Assembly (NCBI GenBank): GCA_009760855.2
Contig: WPIO01000037.1
Coordinates: forward strand, 2,920,001 to 2,984,000
Direction of reading: 5' to 3'
From: Cristatella mucedo
Lineage: Eukaryota; Bryozoa; Phylactolaemata; Cristatellidae
DNA length: 64,000 bases
Part shown: positions 10,807-23,000 of the stretch, one piece after another
Layout of the letters: each line of letters starts with the position of its first letter
Numbering within the stretch: position 1 is the stretch's first letter
The notes under the pieces: model-generated
Database searches by the model: none
The model's input: only the letters and a program-made list of their open reading frames with translations
Told to the model about the DNA's origin: nothing
Position numbers and translations under genes: made by a program

Positions 10807-11850
10807 AGCGTGGCAGCGGGACATATTCCGACGGTTTGTCATTCAAACCGTCGGAATATGCTGCAGCAACTGAAAAATTGAATGCTTGCCTTGCCGATAT
10901 TCAATCCTGGATGTCGGAAAACCTCCTGAAATTAACTGACTATAAAACCAAACTACTGCTCATAGGACACCCTAAGCATGTGGCTGGAATAAAAGGCTTT
11001 GCTCTTCTAATAGGTTATGCTATTGTGCGACCTTCACCACATGCTCACAATTTAGGTGTCGTTTTCGACAACTGCCTCAATTTTAAAAGCTTCATTCAGA
11101 AGACTGCTTCTGCAGCTAGCCATCACGTCCGATCCCTATCCAAGATTAGGAGCTGTCTCCCACAGTGGCTTGCAAAAAATTTAACCAGCTCCTTAGTTCT
11201 GTCTCGGCTTGATTACTGCAATTCCCTATTGGCTGGGCTACCAAAAAAGCGATTAGGCCACTGCAGCTGACTATGAATATGGCTGCAAGGCTAGTCTTAA
11301 AGTCCCAGAAGTTTGAGCACGTGTCTGCTTTGCTAAAAGAGCTAATATGGTTGCCGGTAGACCAACGGATTCAGAGCAAGGTTTTTATGCTGACCCACAA
11401 GGCTCGCCACGGCTTGGCTCCTTCGTACCTAGCTGAACTGCTGCATCAGTTTCAGCCTGTTCGCGCCCTCACGTCCTGTGTGGACAAAAATTAGCTGTCC
11501 CATCCCCCCCTAAAGGCAGTTGGCGGCAGAAGCTTTAGCTCTGCAGGTCCTAGACTGTGGAACTCGCTTCCACAATTCTTACGCAACGACAACTACTCTC
11601 CTATTGCCGACTATAGCTCATCCTTTTCAGCGGTTCTGAGCTGCTACTTTCATACTACTCACTACCTCAACTGCTCTCCTGACTCTGCTATGCTTCCCAC
11701 TTTCTCCTTGCTGCGTTAGACGAAGTCTGTTGGCTACCGAATGCGTACCGGAAGCCGCTTAGGCTGTGAGTTCACTATACAAAACTCTCCTGCGTAATAC
11801 CCACATGGTCTTTATGACTTTGTGGAGTTACAGATGGAGATACATGCAAT
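10807..11850 (+). mobile_element. LINE-B, 5'-truncated
   Basis: L2/CR1-type non-LTR retrotransposon fragment covering the region after the reverse-transcriptase catalytic motif. Frames at 10797-11270 and 11273-11494 encode LNACLADIQSWMSENLLKL, NLGVVFDNCLNFKSF, RLDYCNSLLAGLPKK, MNMAARLVLKSQ and HGLAPSYLAELLHQFQPVR, which are typical of the C-terminal part of these ORF2 proteins. One frame break lies near 11270. The 5' end is a 17-bp perfect inverted repeat (see separate entry). Confidence 0.85.
10822..10860. repeat. Perfect palindrome, 17-bp arms, 5-nt loop
   Basis: Arm CATATTCCGACGGTTTG and its exact reverse complement are separated by TCATT. The right arm is genuine LINE-B sequence (compare 14032-14050); the left arm is its inverted copy at the truncated 5' end. 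Confidence 0.95.
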
Positions 11851-11879
11851 ACATACATCTTTAGCTAGGACTTAACAAC

Positions 11880-11995
11880 CGAGGCTCAGGGTAAATGCAT
11901 TTGATGGCCAAGGTTGTGGGCTCGAGCCACGTGGCATATATGAAGTGCCTGAATAGAGATTGAGTTATCTTATCACGCTATACAAATTAATACTT
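11880..11995 (+). mobile_element. SINE-1 fragment
   Basis: Contains 'gatggccaaggttgtgggct', then 'gaagtgcctgaatagagatt' and a 'cacgctatacaaatt' tail. Confidence 0.7.
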
Positions 11996-12255
11996 ATTAA
12001 ATATGTCAAGTGATTGCTGGTGGTAACAGAAGCGCAAAGCGAGTTCCAGACTTTCGGTGCATACGAACTGAAAGCCTGATCACCAAAAGACTTTGAAAGC
12101 GAGAAACAGCAAGATGACTGATTGGAAGCCGAGCTAGGTGTGGGTTGTGCGAAAGCACAAGCACGGAGGAACAAGGTCGGATAGGTAGGCTGGTGCAGGC
12201 AAGTGAAGTGACCCGCAGACCATTGGGAGGCACCATCGACGACAGACCAGGCGAG
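11985..12255 (-). mobile_element. LINE C-terminal fragment
   Basis: Minus-strand translation gives SLSKSFGDQAFSSYAPKVWN followed by SLCASVTTSNHLTYL. This is the usual end of L2/CR1-type ORF2 proteins (GD-x-AFS-x2-AP-x2-WNSL). Confidence 0.7.
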
Positions 12256-12262
12256 CTGCTGA

Positions 12263-12610
12263 GTTGTGTACCTGTGGTTTGTTGTTCGCACAGCAGGGAG
12301 ACAGCCGATGCCCAACACCGACAGTTTATTACTAATGCACGGAGCCGAAGAGCGCACGGCTCCCCTCGGCCCCTGCTCTCACACGACCCCCTCCCCTGGT
12401 CGAATCCAATGACTCATCGACCACAACTGTGCACCGGCCGACCCTGATGGTGAATCCACCATCTGGCCACTAGCTGGTCCATGCCACATCAAAGGCGGAC
12501 CGCAGCAGTGCACTGGCCGACCCTGATGGTGAATCCACCATCTGGCCACCGGCCCGTGTCCATACCACATCACTGTGCACCGGCCCTTCTCGGTGGTGCA
12601 TCTAACAGCT
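12263..12610 (+). mobile_element. Ty3/gypsy LTR-region fragment
   Basis: Shares 'gatgcccaacaccgacag', 'gaagagcgcacggctcccct' and 'gatggtgaatccaccatctg' with the DNA just downstream of the gypsy integrase at 34.4-34.7 kb (there on the minus strand). It carries an internal duplication of the 'gaccctgatggtgaatccac' segment. Probably a solo LTR or 3'-terminal fragment. Confidence 0.55.
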
Positions 12611-12624
12611 CACCAGTGGCTTAT

Positions 12625-12760
12625 CAGAGGAGCCTGCATACAATACATACATACGAACTACACGCTCCCTTGACCTTAAGGTCACAAGTCAGGAGCCGAC
12701 ATACAATACATACATACATACGTACATACGAACTACAATACATACATATGAACTACAGTA
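12625..12760 (+). repeat. (CATA)n-rich simple repeat
   Basis: Scattered acatacatac/atacaatac motifs; low complexity. Confidence 0.7.
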
Positions 12761-13029
12761 CCAGTTGCAAACAATTAAGGGCATATGCCGCAAGGCCTGA
12801 ATAGTTATCCAAACGAGAAGAATGTCACAAACACGTGACCTAGTTGTGCCGTCTTTGTCTGGTCTAAGCAGGCCCTGACTTTTGGCAATTTTGCTGATCG
12901 TAGGCCGATTTCACAGATGAGCTCGTCCAACGACATGCCGCTTTGGAATAGCATGCACAGATTATGGGCAGACGTCACATCACATCATGGTCGTGGTGAC
13001 AAACCAATCTTGGTGGTGAGGTAAAATAA

Positions 13030-13205
13030 ATTCTAGCTGATTTAACAGCCTCTTTTGCATAGCGACAGAAGAGCCTTTACGAATACCACCACTGTTTGCA
13101 GTGGCAATAAAGGATTGCCAACAGCAAGATTCGAACCTAAGACCTCGGGACCGAGGTCGCGAAAAGCAACCGCCTTACCTAGTGTGCCATTACGACTCAC
13201 CAACT
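13030..13205 (-). mobile_element. SINE-2
   Basis: Same order as at 6.8 kb: 'tagctgatttaacagcctct', 'cgacagaagagcctttacg', 'gcaataaaggattgcc', 'gattcgaacctaagacctc', then 'accgccttacctagtgtg'. Confidence 0.8.
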
Positions 13206-13559
13206 TCAACTTAGGATTAGTCGATGCAGGTTGCAAGGGAGGTAATTGTAAGTCGGACACAGAGCAAGGCTGAGATGGGTCGAATCATGATTAGGGCTAA
13301 GTGTCGCGGGCATAGAAATGAGAGCCGGAATTGTGTAGGCTGACGACATTGGCCTGAGGGTGAGTAGAGATAGCTCAAAGAAAAGGGGTGTAAGACATAA
13401 CCCCAATGTAATCTAAACTCTTAAAGGCTCCCCGAATGACTGATAGCACTTTACATCTAAACTGTTGATCTCTCTCACTGAGGTAGGACTCTTTCTATCT
13501 TAAAAAGCAATCCAACTTAAAAAGCATTGACCAAAACAATTTTTTGAAATCCGTAGGTG

Positions 13560-14565
13560 AGGCAAGTCATGGAACATGGCAGCAGGCTATACTGAGAAAC
13601 GCCACAAAAGTGTGATTCAAAACTTTCAATCGGCATTCAAGCGACAGCCCTCCACTGAAACTACTCTCCTCCACTAACCAATGGCATCCTGTGCAGCAAC
13701 GATGACGGTAATGTCACTGCCCTAGCGCTGCTAGATCTAGCAGCTGACTTCGACACCACTGATCACGACATCCTATATGAACGATTGGGACCAACGATCG
13801 GTCTTGCAGACGAAGCACTGGCATGATATAAATCATACTTGCCCGCTAGTGTTCAATCCGTGTGGGTGGGGGTCAGGTCTCATCCACCTGACCAGCTACC
13901 TGTGGAGTCCCACAAGGGTCCGTCCTTGGCTCTTTGCTGTTTACCATTAACACTCAACCTCTGGGAAAAGTGATTCAGACCCATGGGATAGGATATCACT
14001 TTTATGCTGACGATACTCAGCTGTATTAGTCATTCAAACCGTCGGAATCTGCTGCAGCAACTGATAAACTTTATGCTTGCATTGCACTTTCGATCCCGTA
14101 TGTCGGCAGATTTCCTTAAATTAGAAGACGATAAAACAGAACTGCTACTCATAGGACACCCCAAGCGTGTGGCTGGACTTGAAGACTTTGCTCTACTACT
14201 AGGTGATGCTGTTGTGCGACCATCATCAGGTGCTCAAAATTTAGGTGTCGTCTTCGATAGCTGCTTAAGTTTTAAAAGCTTCGTTAAGAACACTGCTTCC
14301 ACAGCTAGCCATGACGTCTGACAGATCCCTATCTAAGATTACGAACTTCCTTCCACGGTGGCTCGCAAAGAATTTAACTAGCTCATTCATTCTGTCTTGG
14401 CTAGATTATTGTAATTCCATTTTGGCTGGGCTAACAAAAAAGCCACTAGGCCACTGCAGCTAGCAATGAATATAATTGCAAGGTAGTCTACAAATCCCAA
14501 AGATTTGACCATGTACCTCCTTTGCTGAAAGAGCTTGGATGGCTGCCGGGTGATAAGCGAATACA
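13560..14565 (+). mobile_element. LINE-B with RT motif A, decayed
   Basis: Frameshifted translation gives ALALLDLAADFDTTDHDIL (RT motif A, normally LSAAFDTIDH), a PQGS-like region and a YADDT region at about 13990-14020, then LLLIGHPKRVAGLEDFALLL and NLGVVFDSCLSFKSF. It ends abruptly where a LINE-A copy of opposite orientation begins. Confidence 0.8.
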
Positions 14566-15655
14566 GAGTAATAACAATAATAATAAGAATGCATTTTAGA
14601 TAGCACCCTCGGAGAACTCAATCGTTTTCAAGGCACTTTACATTTGCTGCAAACGAAGCCGCCTGGTGAGGGAGTAAATCTGATAGATAGGCTGGAGCCA
14701 CAGGATGAAGGGACCTACAAGTGAGTGAAAAAACCTTGAAGTTGCTTTTGCTTTGCGTTACTTGACTGGGAGCCAGAGCAGGTCGGCAAGAAGTGGTTTG
14801 ATGTGGCAGCTTCGACGCTCACGACAGACAAGCCTAGCTGCAGAGTTTTGCACCAGCTGTAACCGCCTGAGTGCACAGGCCGGTAGACCAGCAAGTAGTG
14901 AGTGACAGAAGTCGACGAGAGGTCACAAAATTGGCCAGTTTAGATGCAGTATCCCTGCCTAAACAAGCCCGAACTTTAGCAATGTTATGTAGCTGAAAGT
15001 AGGCAGACTCGATTGTGGAGCTGATGTGGTCGTCTAATGAAAGGTCACTTTGGAAAATGTCACCTAGATTTCGTGCAGATTAGACGGTAGATATACTGGC
15101 AGGGCAAATTTTGAGCATCAGCCTTTCCAATTTCTGAATCACACTTGGTTTGTGCCTAACTAATAAATTAGTTTTATCATCGTTTAGTTAAAGAAAATTT
15201 ACTGTCATCCATGTGCGGATGTCATCAATACATGCAGCTAGGGATTTGAGAGAATTCGAGATGCTCGAAGGCTGGGAGGGATCAAAGCAAAGGTACAGCT
15301 GAGTGTCATCCGCATAGAAGTGAAAGTCTAGATTATGCTTGGCAAACACGTCGGCAAGAGGGAGAGCATGAACCGTGAAAAGAACCGGACCTAGCACGGA
15401 GCCCTGAGGTACCCCATATTTCAGAGATACCTCGGATGATCTTTGTCCGTTCACATCAATACTCTGGAGTCTAAGACTGAGATAGGACCTGAACCATTGC
15501 AGAGCAGAGCCAGTGATGCCCAGGCGAGATGAGAGGCTCTCTAGAACTTGGCGATCGATAGTGTCGAAAGCTGCTGAAAGATCGAGCAAAACCAGCTGAG
15601 ATACTCTACCCATGTCTGCATTCCTAAGTAGGTCGTTGTACATCCGAAATATATA
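14566..15655 (-). mobile_element. LINE-A, 5'-truncated, RT domain preserved
   Basis: Reverse orientation: it begins with a TTATTATT-type tail and the 'gcaccctcggagaactcaat' signature. The open frame at 15188-15682 encodes RT motifs [39 protein letters not shown] and [12 protein letters not shown] (YADD catalytic box), then LAACIDDIRTWM. The rest of the ORF is broken. It adjoins and probably interrupted LINE-B. Confidence 0.85.
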
Positions 15656-16009
15656 GCCATGTGTGTGTATATATACATACAAATACTCTCACAAGCAAAA
15701 TTATTCTTGTGGGTCAAAGGCCAACCTATACCATCATCCGATTGGCTTGATCTGTGTCTAACAGCTTTGAAAACATGTTCATGAGATTTTGTTACTATTC
15801 TCTACCGTGAGAACCACGGTAATACAAGCACAGGTGGATACTGACATCAATAGTAGATCGGACTACCACTAACCTATATAACTTCCCGTACCTGCTGTTA
15901 CATTGACTCAGTCGGCTGTTGGCAAGAATTCGGAGTTATTTAGTCTCACTGCTGCTTAAGCCTACCATAAAGCTGCCCGGGCGAATATGAGATATATATG
16001 AGATATCTT

Positions 16010-16043
<34 letters not shown>

Positions 16044-16255
16044 TGTGAGTGCGTCTGAGCATGTATGGGCACATATACAAATTCTTAAAATCAAGAGAAT
16101 ATCAGCAGAAGCAAAAAAAATAGCTGGATGTCAATTTTAGTTCCACTAAGCAAAGTTTTTCCATGAGCTTCCGAGGCATCTAGACTTCTTACAGCTAATA
16201 TATATACAATATACATATACAAGTCCGTACTTCTCTTCCTACTTATTTATTCAGA
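15656..16255. other. Unannotated stretch with (GT)n
   Basis: Contains a GT microsatellite at 16014-16040; otherwise nothing recognised. Confidence 0.4.
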
Positions 16256-16261
16256 AGAAAG

Positions 16262-16400
16262 AAGAAGAGCAGAACAGAAGAGCATTAACGGCGATTACCA
16301 CCGTTTGCAGTGAGCAATAAAGCATCGCCCAATGCAGGATTCGAACCGACGTTCGCAAAGAGCAAGCACCTTACCTCTGGACTAAGATCCAGGGGCCACC
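16262..16400 (-). mobile_element. SINE-2
   Basis: Contains 'gattaccaccgtttgcagtg', 'gcaataaagcatcgcc', 'gattcgaaccgac' and 'gagcaagcaccttacct'. Confidence 0.7.
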
Positions 16401-16553
16401 ATGTATAATGTGTGGATGCGGTTTTCAAACAAGCCGCCTTGCCAAACAAGCAGCAGAACCTGCTGGTAGCGCTGCTACATTGATGTCCTCTGACATGGGG
16501 AAGGGGTGAGAAAGGGGAGGGGCAGGGGAGAGACGCACGAGGCTTGAAAAAAC

Positions 16554-16635
16554 CTGCCCGAAGAATACCGAGCTGTCCTTGCCCAGCAGAACATCCAAGA
16601 GCTTTGACTTCGAGCAGACAGCTTGCGGGATGATC
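16554..16635 (-). pseudogene. CNNM: CNNM copy B fused exon 3+4 remnant
   Basis: The exon 3 start (IIPQAVCS) runs in frame directly into the exon 4 end (KLLDVLLGKDSSVFF). The rest of exon 3, the roughly 400-bp intron and the membrane-spanning start of exon 4 are deleted. The acceptor CCCAG is kept; the donor is degraded. Confidence 0.85.
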
Positions 16636-16939
16636 CTGGGCGAGCAACAACGCCAGCACTAGACGCAAGCGAGGTGGCAGTAAGCTGCTGCCACTGCTGG
16701 ATCCTGTCCGACACTGCTCTTACAGCTGGTCGCCCGAACTCGGCAAGGCACGTCAATTCGCGAGTTTCCAGTGCCACATTGCATATACGCCACAAGACGA
16801 CAAGTGCAGCCAACGTGTACACAGCTCAACACTCTTATGTCTACCGAGCTTCACTTTTCTGCGATTCGTTGCTTATTATATTTACCACTATTTATTATTA
16901 TTGGTATTGCTTTAATAATTATGCTTACGTTGACGTGTG

Positions 16940-17632
16940 CCAATATGAGAAAGTTGATTCATCCCAGCCCACCAGCACGTCGAAATCTCTCAACTCCCTT
17001 GCTGCATGTATTGATGACATCCGCACATGGATGGCAGCAAACTTTTTTTTTTAAATTGGATGACGACAATACCAGCTTACTAGTTACGGGCAAACCAAGT
17101 GTGATTCAGAAATTGAAAAACCTAATGCTCAAAATCGGCTTCACCGGCGTATCTCCTGCTAAAGCTGCATGTAAGCTGCTATGTGTCCTGTTCCAAAGCG
17201 ACCTCAGTAGATGTCCACAGTTGTACAGTCAATTTTGCCTACTTTCAGCTACATAACATTGCTAAAATTCGGGCTTGCTTAGACAGGGATACCACATCTA
17301 AACTGCTTAATTTTGTGACATTCTTCTCGACTTCTGTAACTCGCTGGTTACTGGTCAACGGGCGTGTGCAATCAGGCACTTGCAGTTGGTGCAAAATTCT
17401 GCAGATAGGCTTGTCTGTCGTTCGCATCGCAGTTGCCACATCACACCACTTCTTGCCGACCTGCACTGGCTTCCAATCAAGCAGCCTCTCGTCTTCGAGG
17501 TTCTGTCACTCACTTTTAGCTTCCTTCATTCTCCTTCTCCAATCCACCTATCAGTCGGTAAAGCTCCTAGAAAGAGATCCAGTTATTTGAGGGCGCTATA
17601 CATTTACTATTATTATTATTATTATACTGCTG
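16940..17632 (+). mobile_element. LINE-A 3' half
   Basis: Encodes LAACIDDIRTWMAANFF, then broken frames with the 'LQLVQNSADRLVCRSHRSCH' and 'LLADLHWLPIKQ' signature, and ends with 'gagggcgctata' and (ATT)n. Confidence 0.8.
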
Positions 17633-18007
17633 CTTGCTTTTGACTGCTCACGACTGTGCTAGCTTTTCCCAGACCGACACGAGGAAGCCTGTGAAGCACC
17701 GAGCTGAATGAGTGCGGCCACCCTAGGCTGCCACACTGAGGTACGGTGTCTGCAGCCCCTCTTCTCAGCCAGAGACACCTCGCCGTACGACAGCCTTTTC
17801 TATGACAAGTCGGTCCGGATGGCTTCCATGGTTAGCCCCTTAAAAATGTCCCTCTTTGTACCTGATGCCAAGGCATCGACGAACGTCCGGCAGGCGACCG
17901 GTACATTCAAATCGCTCAAGTACCTCGTTTCAAGCCACATGAAACATACAGTCCACGTGAAAACCTTGCTGCAACGGATAGTGAAATCGGCCTGCCAGTA
18001 TACGTAC

Positions 18008-18268
18008 TCGCCTATGAACAGGACGGCCGTCGTCGACACGCAGATGGCAATCACCGGGTTAGATATATCCTGTCCAGGCAGAGCGGCATGCTTTCGACGG
18101 CGGCAGCGTTGGCGAGCAGCAGCTTGACGAGCAGCAGGTGGTGACGGCTTATGAGCGGCAGCAGCTTCTTGGCGTATCTCTGTTGTTTGGACGTGCCGCC
18201 CTCACTGATCACGTTGAGATGTAGCAGATCGAGCGATAGCAGTCCCAGGGTAAGACCAGACATCAAAC
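18008..18268 (-). pseudogene. CNNM: CNNM copy B exon 2 remnant
   Basis: Encodes LMSGLTLGLLSLDLLHL and LANAAAVESMPLCLD as in copy A. It is 2 bp longer (261 versus 259), which shifts the frame before VIAICVSTTAVLFIGE. The AAG acceptor and GT donor are retained. Confidence 0.9.
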
Positions 18269-18429
18269 CTTCTAAATAATCTTGTCAGGTTGAACACATA
18301 AATAACCTTGACATTAAGGACAGCATACACTGGTACTTTGGCCATGAGAATATCTTTTGCTTAAGAAATGGTGCTTCGAACATATTAAAAAATTCATAAT
18401 CCTTCCAGCTCTTCTCTACTCGTTCACTC

Positions 18430-18453
18430 AAAAGGTGCACACGTACACACACA

Positions 18454-18498
<45 letters not shown>
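18430..18498 (+). repeat. (CA)n microsatellite
   Basis: CA dinucleotide tract in intron 1 of CNNM copy B. Confidence 0.9.
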
Positions 18499-18499
<1 letters not shown>

Positions 18500-18526
18500 C
18501 ACGTGCACTTCTTTTAAGACATACAC

Positions 18527-19376
<850 letters not shown>

Positions 19377-19637
19377 TCTCTTTCTCTCCCGTCTCTTCAT
19401 CCCTATTTCTCTATCTTGCGCTCGGTTTACGCTCTATCGACACTTTACAGCTACTGTAAACTCGGCTTTCACTTCAAAAAGCGCGGTTAGAGCATGCTCG
19501 CGATCCATAAATGCACAAATTCGCCAAGAGGCTTTGACTCGAGCTCGCCGTCAGAATGGCGGGCGGTCGTTACCGAGCGGCCGGTGCAGGCAGCCAGACA
19601 ACGCAGAGCCGACAGGAGCCCCCAACCCACCCCCCCC

Positions 19638-19676
19638 CCCTGCTAAAGCCGAGCTGCAGAGCGGGCTTTAGCAGGG
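19638..19676. repeat. Hairpin, 13-bp arms
   Basis: CCCTGCTAAAGCC and its exact inverted copy, 13-nt spacer, in intron 1 of copy B. Confidence 0.85.
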
Positions 19677-19847
19677 TATAGAAGGGGGCCGGGGCCCCGA
19701 ACGAGCACAGCTGGGTGTCGCGCGCGGCGAACCCTCTCTGCTGCACCGCTCGAGAGCGCGCGCGGGCGACGCGGACGGCTTCGCCCTAAGGGTAGCGAGC
19801 GAGCGGGCGGGACGCCGCAGCGGAGACGCTCGCGCGCGGCGACCGAC

Positions 19848-19987
19848 CTGCGAACAGCATCAGAAAGACAAAGAGCCCGAAGTAGCCTCAAAAACCAGGG
19901 CTCCGTGTATTCGAGCTGCAACACTTAGGCAGCGACCTGGTCGACGTTACAGCTCGCATTCGCAGTCGCGAGGTCTGTCGCGCTCAT
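19848..19987 (-). pseudogene. CNNM: CNNM copy B exon 1 remnant
   Basis: It begins at an ATG aligned with that of copy A (MSATDLATANA versus MNTTDVATANA). An in-frame TAA precedes LQLEYTEPWF, and one extra base then destroys the first membrane segment. A donor-like CAG|GT is retained. Confidence 0.85.
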
Positions 19988-20572
19988 ACTAGCGCCAAGC
20001 GCCGAGCGCACGCGCGGCAGCAGCGGGTCACGAAGCCGCTGCGTCCCGACGCGCGCTCGCCGGCGCGATCGTGGCTGCGAGCGGCGCCGCCAAACCCGAG
20101 AGCTATGCGCCGGTAGCGGTACGGCGGGGAGCGCGGCAAAGGAAGTAACCTTGACACGGTCGGGCAATTCAAGCGCCAAAGTAGCTGCGGCCTGTCTCGT
20201 TTATGAAAAGGACTCGATATGCAAGTCTATGGGGCCGGCAAAATACGGTAAATTGCGTGGGCTTTGAGGCGGAAGGCTAGCTTTGCTTGAGAATGGCTGG
20301 GTGAGCACTTGTAAAGAACCCAGCTGGAAGAAATAACCCGAGTACGAACGGCCTTCGTTTTCCGTCGGCAGACTTGAAGCTGAAGCGTTAATTTTCGACG
20401 GTATACGTGGTGTGTGGTGCAAACCACACTTAACTAGTTTATATCCAGAAGACGATACTAACGCGAGCCGACCCACGTCGTCGACGCAACCGGAATCGGA
20501 ATTAACTTACCCTAATAACTATTTCTAGGTTCAATTTGGTGTAATGTAGTTAGATGTGAATGTGAAAATATG

Positions 20573-20655
20573 TGTACGGTATTTTTTCCGGGTATTTCGC
20601 ACGGTATTCGCCGGTGTTTCGCAAGGTATTTCTTCCGGGCGGGTATTTTTCCTAC
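20573..20655 (+). repeat. Degenerate short tandem repeat
   Basis: Imperfect copies of a roughly 15-bp CGGTATTTCGCA/TTCCGGG motif. Confidence 0.5.
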
Positions 20656-20749
20656 TACCAGGTGGAAGGGGGAGAGAGGAAAGGGAGGCGAAAGCGAAAA
20701 GGGGGAGGGTGGATATCGGCGCAGGTGTTGGGTGCTCCCACAAGAAACC

Positions 20750-20865
20750 GATCGTGGGTAAGAGCCCTGTAGTAGACAATCGCTTACAGCAGACCGCAAG
20801 CAGGATGGGATACTCTAAAGATCTTCTGCCGCTGCGTAAATGAGGTGCTGAGTAAGTCGATCACT
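20750..20865 (+). mobile_element. SINE-2 tail portion
   Basis: 'gatcttctgccgctgcgtaa', then 'atgaggtgctgagtaagtc' match the SINE-2 body and tail; decayed. Confidence 0.5.
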
Positions 20866-20935
20866 ATTTTAGTTTACTTTTTATCTTAGTATCAAAGGGA
20901 TGTACACAGTGAGAGAGGAAGGTCTCTTCTTTCTA

Positions 20936-20988
<53 letters not shown>
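20936..20988 (+). repeat. (CT)n microsatellite
   Basis: Pure CT tract with a TTTC interruption. Confidence 0.9.
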
Positions 20989-20989
<1 letters not shown>

Positions 20990-21138
20990 CTCCTAAACCA
21001 AGGCTTGCTTGATGCGGATGGTCACAGCCGCCAACAGCTCCTGGACTGGTCGAAGCCACACACTGTTGCTTCATTGCCCGGAGCCTTTAAGCGCTACCGC
21101 GACTTACTCCACTGGCGGCGACCTACTGCCGCCACGAT

Positions 21139-21255
21139 TTGACCCAGGGGTTAAGGTGCTCACCTTTAACGACCAATGCCGCGGGCTCGAGCCGTACGGT
21201 ATGTATTCTGCATCTGGAGAGAGATTAAATTCTCTTAGGATGCTATTGAAATGAA
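21139..21255 (+). mobile_element. SINE-1
   Basis: A-box region 'gacccaggggttaaggtgct', B-box region 'gcgggctcgagccgtacgg', tail 'gagagagattaaattctctt' then 'aggatgctat'. Confidence 0.7.
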
Positions 21256-21435
21256 TAGTATATACATATATAATATACACCTTCTAACTAAAGCAAGAAG
21301 TCCGTCCGTCACGCGGCAAGATGGTGCTCTTCCGTCACGCGGCAGGATGGCACAGCGGTCTTTCGTGACTATACTACGGCTACTTCTACTACGACTCAGC
21401 GAAGCAAGTCCACAGGCAGTGAGCTTTTGTAGAGA

Positions 21436-21436
21436 G

Positions 21437-21470
<34 letters not shown>

Positions 21471-21499
21471 ATGTATATACATACATATATATATGTATG

Positions 21500-21551
<52 letters not shown>
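21436..21551 (+). repeat. (TA)n/(GT)n microsatellite
   Basis: TA and GT dinucleotide tract. Confidence 0.95.
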
Positions 21552-21552
<1 letters not shown>

Positions 21553-21557
21553 TTTCC

Positions 21558-22060
21558 AGCGCGGTTAGTGGCCTTCCTTCCATTCGTCCGGCGACCGCGT
21601 CCCGAGGACGTCGGCGCCGTGCTCGCAGGGCGGCTGTCGCCGCGGCAGCCGCCGCCGTAGTAGTTCGGCGGCTGCTGCCGCTGCTGGTGGCGAACGAGCC
21701 GGTTTCGGCGCCGAGCCGGCTCTGCCGGACGGCGGCGTTCGGCCGCGGCCGAACGAGACTAGTCACGAGGCGGCCAGCCGGCCGGCAACGGCGGCGCCAT
21801 CAAGGAGCGCGACGTCTTGCCGCCGGGGCTCGTCGCTTCGGCCACGACCGGAGGCAGGAGAGAGCGTTCGCGCCACAGAGACTCCACTACGAACGTGCTG
21901 CGACCGCCTCCGGCATTGCGGCGGCGGGAAAAGCTGCGAGTAGCGCCAAAGCCCGTCGGCGGCGGTGGCGGCAGCGAGCCTCTCTGACCTCCGGGACTCT
22001 GACCTCTGAAACCTACATGACCTCGGAGACCTCTGGAGCGGTGGGGGACGACCTTTCTTC
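21558..22060. promoter_or_regulatory. GC-rich, CpG-dense island
   Basis: About 500 bp of GC-rich, CpG-dense sequence standing out from its AT-richer surroundings. Open on the plus strand to 22109 but Arg/Ala-rich with no domain. It could be a promoter or first-exon region of an unseen gene. I see no diagnostic coding homology. Confidence 0.4.
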
Positions 22061-22109
22061 TTCTTCGCTTGTTTTCCTTCGCCCTCTTGATTTACTTGCT
22101 CACGTCTGA

Positions 22110-22969
22110 AAGTTTTCTAGAAATTCTGCAGCCCTCCGATTCTTCTGGAAAATTGGCATACAAATCCATTGTACTCGTCCGCGCCGAATGTTTCCATCGC
22201 TCTCTCGCACGGTGCAGCGTGTGGCGTGCAGGATGTACGTGCAGTGCCTGCGTTGCACTCAAACGCCGCCCGATAAGCTCGACGAAGCCGCTCTCGTTTT
22301 GAACGCGCCGCTAACCGCCGTACGAGGTTTCCGTTTTTGCCGAGCAGTACGAATTAGATGAAGCGCGGCGATCAGACGAAGATTCCTTGAAAAATCAATG
22401 AATCTTGCTGCCATTTTAACGAGAAGAGCCCCTTAGCAGGCGGGCGAGCAAAACCGGTGTAAAACGTTTGCACGCTTCATCAGCTAGATAACGTAGTAAT
22501 AATATTATTTGAGGTTGCTGAATAAAAATTGTCAGGGACCGGTTTATGTCACGATCTGCAGTTAAAAGTCAGCATGAAAAATTCAAGTCAGTCAGTCTGT
22601 AGCATTTTGTATATATTTTTGTATAAATTGTTGATATAGCCAGTCTGTTGTATTTTGGGCGTCAATCGAGAACTCCTGTACGCTTTGGCTGGAGTTAGAC
22701 AGCTGCAGCCCGCTTTCGAATCGGCAGCTTTCTAATTGACAGTTCTACTTAAGGAATGCCTGCGCATGTCGCGAGGCTCGTGCCTGCGACTCGCGCGTCA
22801 TTCTGCTGCGTCGCAGTATCTGTGTGGGTGTGCGATCGCCGTCACGTGGTTCCGCCCCCAGCCGACGTTCTGTCCGCCCAACGGAACGCTCCTTGCCGGC
22901 ACGTGACTCGTTCCCTGCCGAGAAATTCACTTTCTGCCTGTGCGTCGGCCTGCACGCACGCTATACACT

Positions 22970-23000
<31 letters not shown>

